64,000 nt of DNA from Mimachlamys varia (GCA_947623455.1 OX392530.1:32457405-32521404); one strand, 5' to 3'. Counted from the stretch's first letter, positions 20,846-33,714 are shown. The notes: a model not told the origin generated them from the letters alone. Numbers and translations: made by a program.

Positions 20846-22515
20846 GCTTTTGATAAGGTATGGCACGAGGAATTACATATGTAATATATAAACTTGAAAA
20901 CCTTGGTATCAAAGGTAATCTACTTAAATGGCTTAAAAGCTATCTTACAAACAGGAATCATTTGTTGTCTTGAACGGCCAATCATCAGAACGCATGTATA
21001 TCAACTCGAGTGTCCCTCAAGGCTCTATACTTGGCCCCCCTATTATTTCTAATATATGTTAATGATTTCAACATTGGAAAACTTTCTGACATAAATTTAT
21101 TTGTAGATGATACATCTCTTTTTATCTGAAATTGATCATCGTGGCTCTATCGAAAACTTGAATGACGATATATCTACTCTATCAAACTAGGCAAAACGTT
21201 GGTTGATAACTTTTAACGCAGCAAAAACAAAACTTGTCTTATTCTCCAAAAAACGTGTTTTAAATCACCCAGATCTCATGCTCAATGATGTCCCCATTCA
21301 GCACGTCAGCACACATAAACACATTGGCATATCACTATCTGGAACCTTGAGCTGGCAGGTGCATATTTTTGATATTGTTGCTAGAGCAAATACAATACTG
21401 GACATATTGCAGTCATTATCATACTTAATCCCTCGAGGCGGTCTAGAGAAAATCTTTAAATCAATGGTCAGGTCTATTCTAGAATATGGCAGTATACTTT
21501 TTGATAACTGTAACCAGTATGAATCAGAACTTATTGAAAGTGTTTAGCGCAGGGCAGCTCTTATCTGCACTGGAGGGTATAAAGTTACCAAACATAATAA
21601 AATTCTATCTGAACTAGGTTGGGAGTTACTTAGTGACAGAAGGAAACATTGTCGATTAAAAATGCTTTTTTTAATTAAACAACAATCTCACTCCCTCATA
21701 TTGAAATCCGTCTGTCCACTTCTTTGTCATCGCACACAAAATTACAACTTTAGAAATTCCAACACACTTTTCCATATTCCTTCTAGAAAGTCATTTTATC
21801 ACCAATCTTTCTTTCCAAACACAATAAGAGACCTGAACAACCTCCCTGAACATATTCGGAACAAACCTTCTCTTGGATCTTTCTCACAAACCCTATCAAA
21901 ACTCTCTACTCCAGCCTCAAAACCTTTATATATTTATGGTCATGGGAAAGGAAAAATTAATCACTGCAGACTAGGAATGAGCCTTAATGCTCTAAACAAA
22001 CACAGATTTTTATACCGATTAACATCCAATAAATTTTGTGACGTCTGTACTTATTTCCCTGAAGACAAAAAACTCTTCTTTTTGACCTGCCCAAAATATA
22101 AAAACTTGCGTATGAAATTGCTTCGAAAATTGGCTCCAAATGCCAATCCAAACCTTATTGTAAATCTTATGCCTGATATCTATGTACAAATTCTATTATA
22201 TGGTTCCAACAATAATACCGAATCCTCAAACCAAACTATTTTTGACTCTGTATTTGAATATATCATTGCCTCAAAAAGGTTCTAACTTCATCATCTGAAT
22301 TAACCCTCTCCCCCGCCTCTTTCTTTGCTCTATCTTTCCCCTTCCTCTTCTCTTCATTTCTTTATGTTATGGCGTGTATGTGTGAGTGAGAGAGCGTGTG
22401 TTGTGATCACGTTTTGTAAATATTTTATTGTTTTATATGTAGAGGAGAGCATCATGTAGCCCTAGGGCTGTTTGTAATCCTCTTTAAACAAATAAAGAAT
22501 TAGAACAAATTACAA
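20846..22515 (+). pseudogene. LINE (non-LTR retrotransposon) remnant, 5' truncated, reverse transcriptase and C-terminal part
   Basis: Translation with frameshifts reads AFDKVWH, then LENLGIKGNLLKWLKSYL, VPQGSILGPLLFLIY, LFVDDTSLF, WLITFNAAKTKLVLFSK, HKHIGISLSGTLSW and ILEYG. These are the fingers-palm and thumb motifs of non-LTR reverse transcriptases; the catalytic box is FVDD where FADD is usual. A 207-codon frame (21662-22285) is the C-terminal region with GMSLNALNKHRF and CDVC ... CPKY, a degraded zinc-knuckle-like motif. Stops at 21128 and 21188 and frameshifts make it a pseudogene. The N-terminus and endonuclease are missing. The 3' end, about 22285-22515, ends in AAATAAAGAATTAGAAC. 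Clade not assigned. Confidence 0.9.
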
Positions 22516-22689
22516 AACCGCAAATACCAAGACAAATCAATTTCAGCATGATCAAAATGAAATCAATGTCAAATCAATGGCATAGTCATAAGGCAAATTA
22601 ATAAAATACAATTTCATAATCACATAATTATAAGGATGTACACACATAAATGATATAGAATGATAAAAACGTACTACATGTATATATCG

Positions 22690-23213
22690 ATCAGAACCTC
22701 TTGCTGGATTTGATGTCATGATGCACGTGTCTTAAGATGTTTGTATTGACATCTAATTAAAGCAAATTATTGCCACATAAAAGTAGTTCTAAAGTGAAAT
22801 CTGCATGTAATATATTCAATTTTTCTAGTTGATTGCGTCTTTCGTTGTTATACAGTAGACACTCAAAATAAAATGAAAGGCATTTCCACAGGGATGGCCA
22901 CAATAACAAACTAGATTGTCAACAAGATTTACTCTAAACAGTCATATTTAAGTAGACTACACTGATATCTTAGTATTGTATGTAAAATATTAATTTTACG
23001 ATCACCGAAACTGAAGTAGATTGGAGGAGGGATAGCACATTTGATGTTAACGAGTTTTTGAAAGAATGTAGTGAAGGCAATGATCGTACAGCGAGGTCAA
23101 ATGAATTCCAACTGCGGAGAATTGAAAGTATAAACGATGTATTTGTTAGAGAAAGCCCGAAAGGAAGAGTTCTATAATTATCATTATTTCTAAGAGTATA
23201 ACGGTTATTTTCA
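22690..23213 (-). pseudogene. LINE C-terminal fragment (second element)
   Basis: Minus-strand translation gives LRNNDNYR, FILSILRSWNSFDLAVRSL and SFKNSL, the usual LINE segment after the thumb. After a stop and frameshift come CGHPCGNAFHF, ECLLYNNERRNQLEKL and a terminal SSKRF-stop near 22691. The C-x-C ... H ... C arrangement is the zinc-knuckle-like C-terminus of such elements. It is a different copy from the 20846-22515 element. Confidence 0.8.
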
Positions 23214-23970
23214 GCAACACGTCTCCTTGCTGATGACACCTCATTAAACGTATCTTCATCTTCCCGTCCAGAAATACAATCAGTTTTAAATAGGGACCTG
23301 AAATCTTTAACTAAATGGGCTAATACTTGGCTTGTTCCCTTCAATCCTTTCAATTTGATGGGCATTTTTTAAATTTTAGTAATATGCATAGACACCTCGG
23401 AGATGTGGAATACTCTTGGCGATGGTATTAGATCCGTGCCCTTCTCTTCTCTCAAGTCCTCTTTAGTCCCAGATCTAGACTTACAATTTTCAGTACCCCC
23501 TTGGAGAAAGAAAAAAGAATATTCTTCATACTAGACTTAGACACGAATGCAGTGCTCCCAAACATGATCTTTACCGTGCAAACCTGGTCTAGGACTTAAA
23601 TTGTATAAATTGTGGCTACCATTGCGAGGATGCCTATCACTTCTCCTTTGAATGCCAGTCTTACTCCAATGCTTGTGCTGGCCTTTTTATAGCTTACTAC
23701 AGTTTGGTAATGAAAATATGGCTTTGGATTAAATTGTGTCGTATTTCATCAAGTGTAAAATTGTATTAGATCCAGCGGAAGATTTTAATTTGTTTTATTA
23801 TGATATTGACTTTATAACAAATGCTTTATATGTGCTTAACAAATTAGGCTCTATGTGTTAAAACTAACAGTCTATATTGTCATCTATTGTTTTGACAAAA
23901 TGTTGTGAGGAGATGGCTTCATAAGTTGTTATAACTTGTGCCAAATCTTTTTCTCTAAACTTTGATTAAT
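23214..23970 (+). pseudogene. LINE reverse transcriptase and C-terminal fragment (third piece)
   Basis: Plus-strand translation opens with LLADDTSLN, LNRDLKSLTKWANTWLVPFN (palm end). It then jumps over a deletion to MWNTLGDGIRSVPF, and in shifted frames to LRHECSAPKHDLYRANL and CINCGYHCEDAYHFSFECQS, the C-terminal zinc-knuckle-like motif. Stops and frameshifts abound. It lies head-to-head with the minus-strand fragment at 22690-23213, their 5' sides meeting near 23213. A T-rich trailer ends with AATAAAATATGTTTAAA (about 23966-23985). Confidence 0.8.
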
Positions 23971-26546
23971 AAAATATGTTTAAAGTCAAAGTTTTAAGTC
24001 AAACGGTTATTTCAGCAACTGTTGACGGCAATAGATCATTAATATTTTACTGTGCCAACATCCGCCCACACTTACAATTAAGGATGTACACCTCTGAGAA
24101 GTCAAAATTTTCCTGTATCAAATTTTTTTTTCTAATACACATTTTTGGACAAGGGAGATCAAGGCATGCCAGAAAATGCAAAAACTATGATATGTCATTG
24201 TGCTCTTTTTTGTTTTATGATCGGTCAAAGATATCAATATGACGTAATAAGGGATTTTAAGTCAATTTTGTAGTTTTGACCGATGCGGGACATTTTCATA
24301 CGATATAAATTGTATAATTATCCACTTTGTAGCATAATATTTCTATAAAAGTGAACATTATAAAGTTGTACAGCAAAAAATAGTTTGCTATAATTAAAAA
24401 TGACTAAACACTGATGTTTTTAAGAGATCAATCTAGCATCAAAATGGTGAAATTTTGCCCATTCGGCACGTGCATAAAATAGACAGAATTAGCATATTCA
24501 AAATGGCCGCCAAATTGGTAATTTTTTAAAATTCATGTTAAAAAAGTTCAACAAGCAACAGACATTATATTTTTGAAAAAAATTTCAGATGCATATATGC
24601 TATTAAAATTGATCAAACATGCAAAAATAAGCCTAAAACGAAGTACACATGAGCATTAACTGACAAGAAACTGTTGACAGAAAAATCCAAAGAATTGAAA
24701 ATAGCTCAGATGTGGCCCACTTCAACAACAAGCCGAAGTTAAAAGACAGTTCAAAATGGACGCATGTCTACTAAAATCTTGTTTCAACTGCTGCTGTACT
24801 GGTAACCGCGAAAGAATTCATCGTGGATATTGCTGATATCAGTTTATCTTAACTAAATTTATCAATATAATAAGTTATTAGGCTTTATTTTCGCTTCAAG
24901 GGTTGTCGAAATACATATTTTGGGCCTTTAAACAGAGTCTATGCGTTGTTTTTTTTTTAAACTGACCTGTGTCGCAACCAATTAGCTCTGCTGAAAGTGC
25001 TCCATGTTGATTATACACTTTCGCTAGCTAAACTCCTACCTCCAAGCAAATGTTTAAGCGCAAACATAGGACACGTACCTCTGAGCTGAATAAATAAGGT
25101 TTATTCATGGTAATTCGCCATTTAGATTACTGTAATGGTAACTCGTCAGTTTTTGGAAACTATTTTTAACTTCATTGTTTATGAATTTTATCTTTTTCTT
25201 CAAATATTTATTTATTGAGATATTTATCTTGTGGCAGATATAAAAACACATTAATTGATGCATTACCATAATAAAGTTGAATAATAGATATAGGGGTATC
25301 CAGTCACAATCAGACAATGTCAATGGGTTTCACCATTGCAAAATATTTCTGCTTGATTTTTTTTGTCAAAATGTTCTCGACAACTAAGGCACAATTGGAC
25401 AAATATAAGGTTTCACTGAATGTATAATAGTTTACAATGAGTGGTCATTAATATCTAACCAAACAATAAATATATTAAAAAACCTCGATTTTCTCGCCGT
25501 GGCATGCGGGTATCTGAGCTACGGTATTTTTTTAAAGTGAAATAGCAACTTTATATTCATTTTTATATTTCGGTATATTAATTAAGTGAAAAAGCAACTT
25601 CGTATTCATTTTGAAATGTATATACCTGAATTTTTGACAATACATCAAAGGATTTTGTTATGCTGCTAAAACAAACACGTTCTGTATCTATCAGAGTCTT
25701 CCCTCTACATTGTACTTTATACACAGACTGTGTATTAAAACTGGCGTTCTTATTTTTGTATATATACGAAACATTTCAATGGTATTAAACATTGAAGATT
25801 GTTTATAAGAAATCAACTTACGAAAATAAAAAACGAAGTTACGAACATCAAGTAAAAAACTGATCATAACACGAAAATGAAAGACAGTCTCTTATTGATA
25901 TAAATTAATATTCCTGTTATTATCGAAATGGATGAATGAATTGAAATATAAATCAATGAATAACAACGTGCAGTTTAAAGAAGACGTTTCAGCAGATGTA
26001 TGTAATATTAGGTGTAGTAAAACCTGTTTGAGTTGTCTTTCTTTAAACACTTGATACATGTAACAGTCGATGCTGTAATATGTATTTTCAGCGGGCCTAA
26101 ATCGATTCCTTGGACATGATACGTACATGTAGGTAGTTCACAGATCACAGCACAGGGACCTGATAATTAAGACAAAACATATACATATGAATAATAATCA
26201 TTTATCAGCATGTACATGCGTACTTGCCAGGTTGGAGGCAAGAGAACCAGGAAATAAGAGATAATACGATGTCGGCTATTACATGTTTATTACGTGAAAT
26301 ACGAAAAAAGGGGATGAAAACATCCAGAATAATTGTCTGAACTTGTTTAGGGCAAGTTTTATGAGGATAACTGAATCTGTATACAATACTTTTGAACTTG
26401 TTCAAATACATGTGTACCATCATTGAAGAAAAAAACGTTAAAATAAGCTTCATGTACAGGCAGGATATTTTGAACCGTGAGTAGAATATCTAAAGATATG
26501 GAAAGATTTTGTAAACCAAGGCTAATTTCTACTTTACTTTTGGTTT
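23971..26546. other. Noncoding AT-rich stretch
   Basis: No gene or named repeat recognised in about 2.6 kb. Two near-identical words, AAGTGAAA(A/T)AGCAACTT followed by (T/C)(A/G)TATTCATTTT, occur 60 bp apart (25535-25620), a small local duplication. Frames of 70-90 codons (23976-24242 plus; 25105-25323, 25892-26128, 26205-26453, 26359-26574 minus) show no recognisable domain. Confidence 0.45.
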
Positions 26547-26590
26547 CAAGTTTACGGAAGCCGGTTAGTGCCACATGAGGTTAACTTTTT

Positions 26591-26827
26591 ATGTCGTAAT
26601 TACGACTTAGTATGTCGTAATTACGACTTAGTATGTCGTAATTACGGCTTAGTATTTCGTAATTACGACTTAGTTATCTCGTAATTACGACATAGTTATC
26701 TCGTAATTACGACTTAGTTATCTCGTAATTACGACTTAGTGTGTCGTAATTACGACTTAGTTATCTCGTAATTACGACTTAACTTTCTCGTAATTACGAC
26801 TTAGTTATCTCGTAAATACGACTTATG
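26591..26827. repeat. Left array of TCGTAATTACGA palindromes (11 units)
   Basis: Period 21-22 bp. Two spacer types alternate, CTTAGTATG and CTTAGTTATC, between palindromes. Units are highly similar with occasional substitutions (e.g. GTAATTACGG, GTAAATACGA). Confidence 0.95.
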
Positions 26828-27180
26828 GAATATCTTATGTGTAGCAATGCTCAATATTGTAGACGCTCTCATTGGCCAAAGTGCTATCTACGTACCTGGG
26901 ACAGCCACTGGCTGAATTGAATGGGTATAATAAACTAACTTACCTTAAATTAACAACAGCAAATACTCCAAGACAACCGTTCCAATGAAAACACAGCATT
27001 ATACAGAAACAATAATGATAATGATATTTATTCAGATAAAAGGAAAAATTAAATACTTAAAACTTTTGAATTTAAAATATTACAGATGGTAATTATAATA
27101 ACAGATTTTGAATTGAATTCCTTGGGATAGCCCATATAAAGCCGTAAAGGCTTATTTGCTGCACATAAGATATTCCATAA

Positions 27181-27416
27181 GTCATAATTACGGGATAACT
27201 AAGTCGTAATTACGAGATAACTAAGTCGTAATTACGAGATAGTTAAGTCGTAATTACGAGATAACTAAGTCGTAATTACGACATACAAAGTCGTAGTTAC
27301 GAGATAGCTAAGTCGTAATTACAAGATAGTTAAGTCGTAATTACGAGATAACTATGTCGTAATTACGACATACTAAGTCGTAATTACGAGATAGGTAAGT
27401 CGTAATTACGACATAA
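27181..27416. repeat. Right array of TCGTAATTACGA palindromes (11 units)
   Basis: Inverse of the left array, again 11 units of 21-22 bp, with variants such as GTCGTAGTTACGAG and GTCGTAATTACAAG. The copy number equals that of the left arm although the variant units differ in position. Confidence 0.95.
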
Positions 27417-27457
27417 AAGTTTACTTCATGTTGCACTAACCGGCTTCCGTACAAGTT

Positions 27458-29954
27458 TGAACACAAGTGTAGCTTTAGGTAGATCTTGTACTAGTTTTAT
27501 CAAATGAGGTTTATAAAAATTAATTTCAATTTTAAGTATTTCTTTATTGTAAGTTGCCTATTGCAATCCGCATCTATTTTCGGTTCCATAGTTTTCGATT
27601 GTGACGTTTAAAGGATGAAACGTTGCAGTTACCTCCCCTAGACTTGCACAAGGAAGTGGGTTCTCGCAGGCGATACGGAAAAGCGACATGCCTTAAATTA
27701 AAGCTAGTCGATTCTACCGGTATGCTGTCGCAGAATCATGTGTTTCACATCAATGAGTTTTAGCTTGTTTTTTTGTCAACTGCAAGATAGTGCAAACCAA
27801 AACTTTGGAATTAATTCTATGCCATATTCCAGAAGTATAAAGAGCGGGGATGAGTGAAATCCCTGTGGTAACAAGTAAGGAACCCTACATGTATCTAGAA
27901 TAAACTAGAATATGAATGACCGTATTTTTTTAAAGAAAGATTGATAATTGGGAAGCATGTCACATTTTAGTGTATGAAATCATGTTCTATACAAGCTTTT
28001 ATACAGAAATAGAACGAACAGACAAAAAATGCTTATGTGTAGCTGTTTCATTTTGAATACAAGCCGAATGCAATATCCCCTTTTATCATATTACAAAGCA
28101 TCCCGTAAATATTTAGGAAAATTGTTTTGATTTTATCTTGACTCCTTGTAAATAGTCTTTAAATCAATTTGACGTATATGAGGTCATTGGTTTTATCTTC
28201 ATTTTTATTTCATATTAAGTGATAAAACATGTTGTTATATAGAAATGAGTAATAATTGGGCGTGTTCTCTGCATAATTCTGATACAATCACAGACATACC
28301 CTATAGCACAAATGACCCTGATAAGTATGATTGTATATCAATGTTGTAAAGGGAAATTCTCGTCTTGTGTGCTTCAGGTTACGGGATCTGATAGTTCAAG
28401 ATCTACTTGTGGAGATACAACACAGTATAATTACGGCATTAAGATAGCAATCTCCCGAAACTCATGGTTTTCCATGGAGTCTTAAATGTAGTTTTGCAGG
28501 TGAACAAACATGAGGTGACATTGATGAGGCAGACGACATGACTTAGCAATAATACCAATCGGGAATCATCGGTACTTTTCGTAAATGGGAACTCGGTTTC
28601 CGATCACAGTAATGGAATACTAGCTAGGATGCTTCAGTCTCTCCCCTTCGAAATATAATAGTTGCATTCGGAGGGCCAACACGAGCGATGCTGGCTTGTT
28701 CTCTGTCGTGGGTGCAACTGTACCAAACGAGAGGAAAACGGCTATGACAGCAAAGAGGAAAGTACTTATGGGACGACAAAGAGAAAACAAACAGCATGTC
28801 TAGGAGGAAAACACTTTCAAAACAAATAACAATGTTGTAAAAGAGGAAAACATAAAACATCAGCTATAGAGGTGGAATAGATAAAAAAAATTGAAATGTA
28901 ATACAAATATAATTTATATATGTACCTTCAATACTCTCTACTTTATTTCATAATTTAAAAGACGTGTAACTTATAGCTGTCGACTCTTCAAATTGTATTT
29001 GCTTCGTCACCTCATTATTAACGGCAAAAACCACTATGTCATACACTTTATCGGTAAAAACCCATCTGCGACGGAATATAATTCAGCTCAAGATTTATAC
29101 GAAACATTGTTTATGATATCAGTCTGCGTTACTTTATGAACATAATACAGATTTAGCCGATAATGTTTTTCTCTTGTTGAAAAAAAATTCCCTATTTTCA
29201 CTGTCAAACTACTGTTAATTTGAAAATCGTGGCCCTGCTGGATACGACGCGGCAGATACTGCAAACGAGGACAACATACGTGACATTCCGGCTTGTCATA
29301 TCGAAACCTTCAATTGGAGGACGCTCTATAAAAGTGTCTGTGTGACCCGTCAATCAATTCTTTACATAGAATTAAGCAATGCTAATTTATTTTAAATATA
29401 CCGGTAGATTTCGCTTAGTCACAGCTGATATTTATGGATCAGATCGGTAGTGTTATTGGATGACATCTGTTTTGGTTGTGTTATTACATAGTTTATTTGT
29501 ATATCCCGTTGTATACAGGGGGCTCCCGCCAACCCTTCTTTTAACACCGATAATAAACAGGATTCCGAGGTTAATGTGTCTGATATGTACACATACAAAT
29601 GATTACTCAATACACAGACAAAAAATGTTCACCTGGGTGAATAAATGCGCTGTACATGAAGTCATTCAAATGTAATATAACAATTTTCCATCAGTCGAAT
29701 TGAATTATAAATTCAATGCATATTCTACTAATTTATGCTAAATGGGTTGCACGTATTCCTGTATTTTGTCATGTGCACAAAGCTCACAATAAAAAAGCGT
29801 TTTCGGAACTGTCGATAAAGGAATTTAGATTTGATGCCTCGAAAGGGAAAAAGAATCGTATGACAGTTTGTTACGGACTAGTAACACGTATGAAAATGGC
29901 ACTGTTTCAACAAGTATGCTTCAGTTCTTACTTTAAGGCAATGACAATGATTTG
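27458..29954. other. Noncoding AT-rich stretch
   Basis: About 2.5 kb without a recognisable gene, RNA or repeat. Frames at 28624-28860 (minus), 29419-29610 (minus), 29460-29675 and 29716-29955 (plus) are 60-80 codons with no motif I can assign. Confidence 0.45.
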
Positions 29955-30020
29955 ATTTGACTTTATTTACACCGTGGGTGCAGTCCATAAAGCCGAAAAC
30001 GCTTCCTCTTTCGGAATAAC
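29955..30020 (+). repeat. Rep-A fragment, diverged
   Basis: ACACCGTGGGTGCAGTCCAT, then AAAGCCGAAAACGCTTCCTC and TTTCGGAATAACTGG. It aligns to the central Rep-A block (GGGTGTCGTCGATGAAGC ... ACGCTTACTCTTTCGGAACA). Confidence 0.55.
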
Positions 30021-31139
30021 TGGCCCCGGGATCATGAAACAAACTTAAATCTAAGACAAAATTTGAACTTAAGTCTGAAGTTTTGACTTAGGTAAGACAA
30101 CAATCTGAAGTGGATCGTGAAATGTGCAGAGCAAAATCTTAGCTGAGACTGAACTTAAGTCAGAAATCGTAATTGTCAATGGAAACCGCGCGCTGATTCG
30201 CGTATGTACGGTAATTGTTTGGAACTCTTCAGTGCGAGAATCCACGTTGTTGTCGGTAAACATAAAAACAAAATGGAGGAGACGATGAAGCGAGGGTCTG
30301 ATTGTGAAGTTATTTTTGTTTGAGAAAATTGTCAGCTTTTAACGTGTGGTGTTCCGAAGACTTTGTGACTCAGTCACGAAAGAGATGAGTGTCGCCAATC
30401 GACTACAAGTTTACTCGTAACCTCCCGGTAAGCTCCTCGAAGAGTAACGGTACTAGACTAGGCCTACAAAATGTAGTTGTCAATATACGCATTGTGCACT
30501 TTCATTTAGCCTTTCAAGTACATTTTTAACACCTAAATGTTATGACGTTTTAAAAATGCTCTGACGAGCAAGTTTTACACGTATATCAATTAAGAATTGT
30601 ACTCTATCTAGCTATGTCCAATATATAGTCTACATGGGCTGGTGTCGTGCTGATAAATGGTACAAATGTAACTTATCACAACACAGGCCGAGGGGTTTGC
30701 GTTCTCTGACAATGAGGTTTTTCATGGTGAGATACTTTTGACAGGCGCCGCAGTCTAGATCTGCGACAAAGGACCAACCAGTGGCCTATTGAAGGGATTG
30801 TATAGAAGATTTTATTAACGATTGACTGGTTCGTAGGGGACATGAGAAATTCCGTTAGCATATAGTGCAAATCCAAATAGATCATCTAGATACATGAACA
30901 CTGTAACTGTAAGTCCCTGTGGTCCATTTTTTTCAGTACTACGAGTTACTTCACTTGACCTTTGTCATTAACGAATTTGTGTTGCCATAAACTTTAATAA
31001 TGGTTTTCAAATGTTTGAAAATCAAGATCAGAAAAAAACAGACTTTTATTTGATATATTTCTAAAATAAGTCATTAAGTCTTTGAGATTGGGGGAGATTC
31101 TGCCTACAGTATACTGACAGGGTCAGGGTGAAGATAATT
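30021..31139. other. Noncoding; no clear feature
   Basis: 30035-30160 contains several near-repeats of AACTTAAGTCTGA or GACTTAAGTTCAG in both orientations (e.g. 30064-30076 and its inverse near 30150), perhaps a decayed inverted-repeat element. Nothing else recognised. Confidence 0.4.
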
Positions 31140-31258
31140 GTGTTGTACTGTGTAGGATGAGGAATTATTCTTGTATTATTACAAGGGTCTCTTAAGTAAA
31201 TCTGTCCTTGGGTCATGATTGTGTTGACACATCGGTATTCTCTGATTTTGTTATAAAT
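31140..31258 (+). repeat. Rep-A fragment (right part)
   Basis: TTATTCTTGTATTATTACAA, GGGTCTCTTAAGTAAATCTG, then GATTGTGTTGACACATCGG and TATTCTCTGATTTTG. These match the right half of Rep-A in order, with the block between TCTTTCCTTTG and ATTATGG shortened. Confidence 0.6.
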
Positions 31259-31974
31259 AAGATGACATTGGTTTAGAAATTTGGTCTCCAAGTACTCTCC
31301 TGTCATTTCGTAGGGAGTCGTGCTATTAGATCAAATCTTTAGTGGTATCAATCGATAGGAGGGGAGATAACCAACACGGTCTTTACTTTCTGTTGCAACT
31401 GTTACACAAAAGAAAAATGTGATATTATCTTTCCCAGAGTATTAAACTAACAAAAGATGTGCTGTCAAATATGCATTTGTCGAGTTGAAGTCATTCTTGA
31501 AATCGCTCATTGCAGAAAATTGAATATATATATTCAGTTCAGTGCCTCACCATCGTCGGGGACTGACAGACACTGCTTGTACGTAAGAGCAGTACCACGT
31601 GGGTTGCTGATGATGGCGTTTCTCCTGTTGCGGAGATTCTAAATCTCCGATTTTAAGGATACATTTCCGACAAGCCGTAACATCTCAGGTTCACCCATTT
31701 TTTAAAAAGTCGTACAAGGTTCCCCCTGTTTTTTTCCTGTTCGGTTTTACTGAACGAGTTATCTTTGGTATTTCCGGTCTTCTTCTGATGATCCGCTCCG
31801 ACACTGCTACGGTTAAAATTGCGTGCCACAATAATACACATAGGACATCATAAACAAAAAAACAAACAAAAAAAATCCGTGAATAACAATTTCTCGAAAA
31901 CAAGGACACGACTTATATATTTCAATAAAGTCAAACGTATCCCAATAATTTTTAACTCATAAGACTAAATTAAA
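31259..31974. other. Noncoding; no clear feature
   Basis: Small frames at 31457-31642 (plus) and 31653-31909 (minus) have no recognisable domain. GAGGGGAGATAACC at 31360-31373 resembles a molluscan repeat end, without a partner. Confidence 0.4.
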
Positions 31975-32090
31975 GGGGCCACTAGCATCACTGAAGAGTC
32001 CTTGGAGGACAGAACCGCTGTATGATGCAGTTATATTCATTTTTACGGTGCAGCATAAGTGTGTTACGTCATCTTTAACTAACAACGTTA
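31975..32090 (+). mobile_element. Rep-B copy 1 (hammerhead element fragment)
   Basis: Member of the hammerhead-bearing family Rep-B (see 37040-37275 for the best copy). It starts at the CACTAGCATCACTGA block and continues through GATGCAGTTATATTCATTTTT, GGTGCAGCATAAGTGTGTTA and CGTCATCTTTAA. A short deletion removes part of the segment between ATTCATTTTT and GGTGCAGC. The 5' half of the family, with GACCCTTCTGCTTCTAC, is missing. Confidence 0.8.
31985..32028 (+). ncRNA. Hammerhead ribozyme, degenerate core
   Basis: Stem I GCATCA (31985-31990) pairs with TGATGC (32023-32028). The core CTGAAGA fits CUGANGA. Stem II GTCC/GGAC is perfect. The third core block reads AGAAC where GAAAC is required, so G12 and A13 are altered, and stem III is CC/GC-mismatched. 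These bases are essential in known hammerheads, so this copy is predicted inactive. Confidence 0.75.
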
Positions 32091-33714
32091 ATCTATAATG
32101 CACAATCTTTAGATAGACTGTAGACTCGTCCCTGTACATGTATTGAAGGCGTTTATGACGATGTTATAAGTCATCGTTAAAGAACGGTAACTAATTAGAG
32201 GTGAGAAATGATCGAACAGTCCTAACAAACATAACCTTGCAGTTTAAATAAACATAGTATCCATTAATGCTATGTTACCAATGTATTTGTTAATTAAAGT
32301 TTGTGAAGAAGCAATAAAATATGTATAGATAAAAAATAACCTACATTGCCGGGTTATAAAAGAGATATTCGGTTCGCCTATGAAAACAAAATATCTCCAT
32401 AGAACTACAAGCCAGATAATATTTTGGTATTTGATATTAATCCGATAACGTTCAACTTTGATACAACAAATACAATGACTTAAACCGTATCAAAGGATTT
32501 ACTTTAGTACTTGTTTTATTCGAAATGGACTGACAGTTATGCCTTCTTTTTTTCAAAAAAAAATCAGACTACTTTTAAAATTGTTTTGTGATTAATTAAT
32601 TGAAACCTTTGATAGAAGCAGCAGTAATGCAACAGTTCTGATCGGACACATGTACAGTTTCAATTAAAATGTGATCCAATACTTTTGTTTTTATTTTTTT
32701 TTTGATTAAGACAAAAACATTATTGCACCATAAACAATATGGAATGTGACAATATTTTGAATAGGTAATAAATTAATTATTATAATAAAAAATATTTAAC
32801 CGATTAGATTTGTACGACACATCTAAAAAAATATATTGTAATTTCGTGCATGTCGTCATTGGTTTCTGTACAGACACACATCCTGATTGGCTCTTAGATA
32901 AGCGGCTTTAATCGTACAAGCACAGAAGGCCAACTTACATGTACAGATGTATAACGAAATACTACAAAACTCTAGATGATGACCAGATGTGTTGAATGTC
33001 AGATAAGAATCTAAGTAAATTGTTAAAATTCATAAAATTTGACCTAAATAGTCTAAATTCTAGATTCCAAAATGGAACAGAATTCCTTGCTTTTATTCGT
33101 CGAATTAGATTCTTTTTGGGTGGACACAGCATAAAGACTGTCGTCCAATGTGTATTTACAACAAAGGAAATAGCCATAACACCGTCAGGCATCAGCGATA
33201 ATCTCGGCCAATAAAAATCTCCTTCGTCATCGCGGTCAAGGGGGATAATTGGTGACTTACAGGTCATTAGTAGCACCCCGCTAGGATAAAGAGCAGGCCG
33301 TTTTCAGGACGACGCTGGGTAATTGGATGTGAACGAAAGTATTTAATTGGCTAGAGTAGAAAAGGAGCATTATGGGGTATGTATAAATTAAAATGCGTGA
33401 CCCTGCTGTATAAACGACCCGTGATTTTATCCGTGTCCAATAGGGTTTAGGCAGCGGTAAGGCAAAGTCACACTCATCTTGTTACAGACACAATGGCTGA
33501 CCTTGATACACAATATCAAACGATTTGCAATGTACCTTGAATCTTTAAACTAGGTCTTCGTCTACTGAAAGGTGCTGATAATAAGCGATTTTAGGATTAC
33601 CTAATAAAGCTTATATCATGGTAGGAGACATTATATAAAAGTAGATTAGAATAATATACACGCAAATAGATGACATCGTAAAGATTTACATACATTATAA
33701 TTGAGTGGAACTAT
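32091..33714. other. Noncoding AT-rich stretch
   Basis: No gene or repeat family recognised. The 104-codon minus-strand frame (32962-33276) and the overlapping 72-codon plus-strand frame show no recognisable domain. The 33415-33500 stretch is somewhat GC-richer. Confidence 0.45.

Larger units (their letters stand above)
26547..27457. mobile_element. Foldback DNA element with palindrome arrays in both arms
   Basis: The 899-bp body (26553-27451) begins TACGGAAGCCGGTTAGTG and ends with the reverse complement CACTAACCGGCTTCCGTA (one mismatch). It is flanked by a 6-bp direct repeat CAAGTT (26547-26552, 27452-27457), a plausible target-site duplication. Each ~280-bp arm contains an 11-copy array of 21-22-bp units around the 12-bp palindrome TCGTAATTACGA, followed by ATGGAATATCTTATGTG on the left and its complement on the right. 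The ~320-bp centre is AT-rich and noncoding. No transposase; superfamily unassigned. Confidence 0.9.

Noticed and set aside
26591..27416. CRISPR-like short palindromic repeats
   Set aside because: Short palindromes at 21-22-bp spacing without unique spacers, arranged as two inverted arrays in one foldback element.
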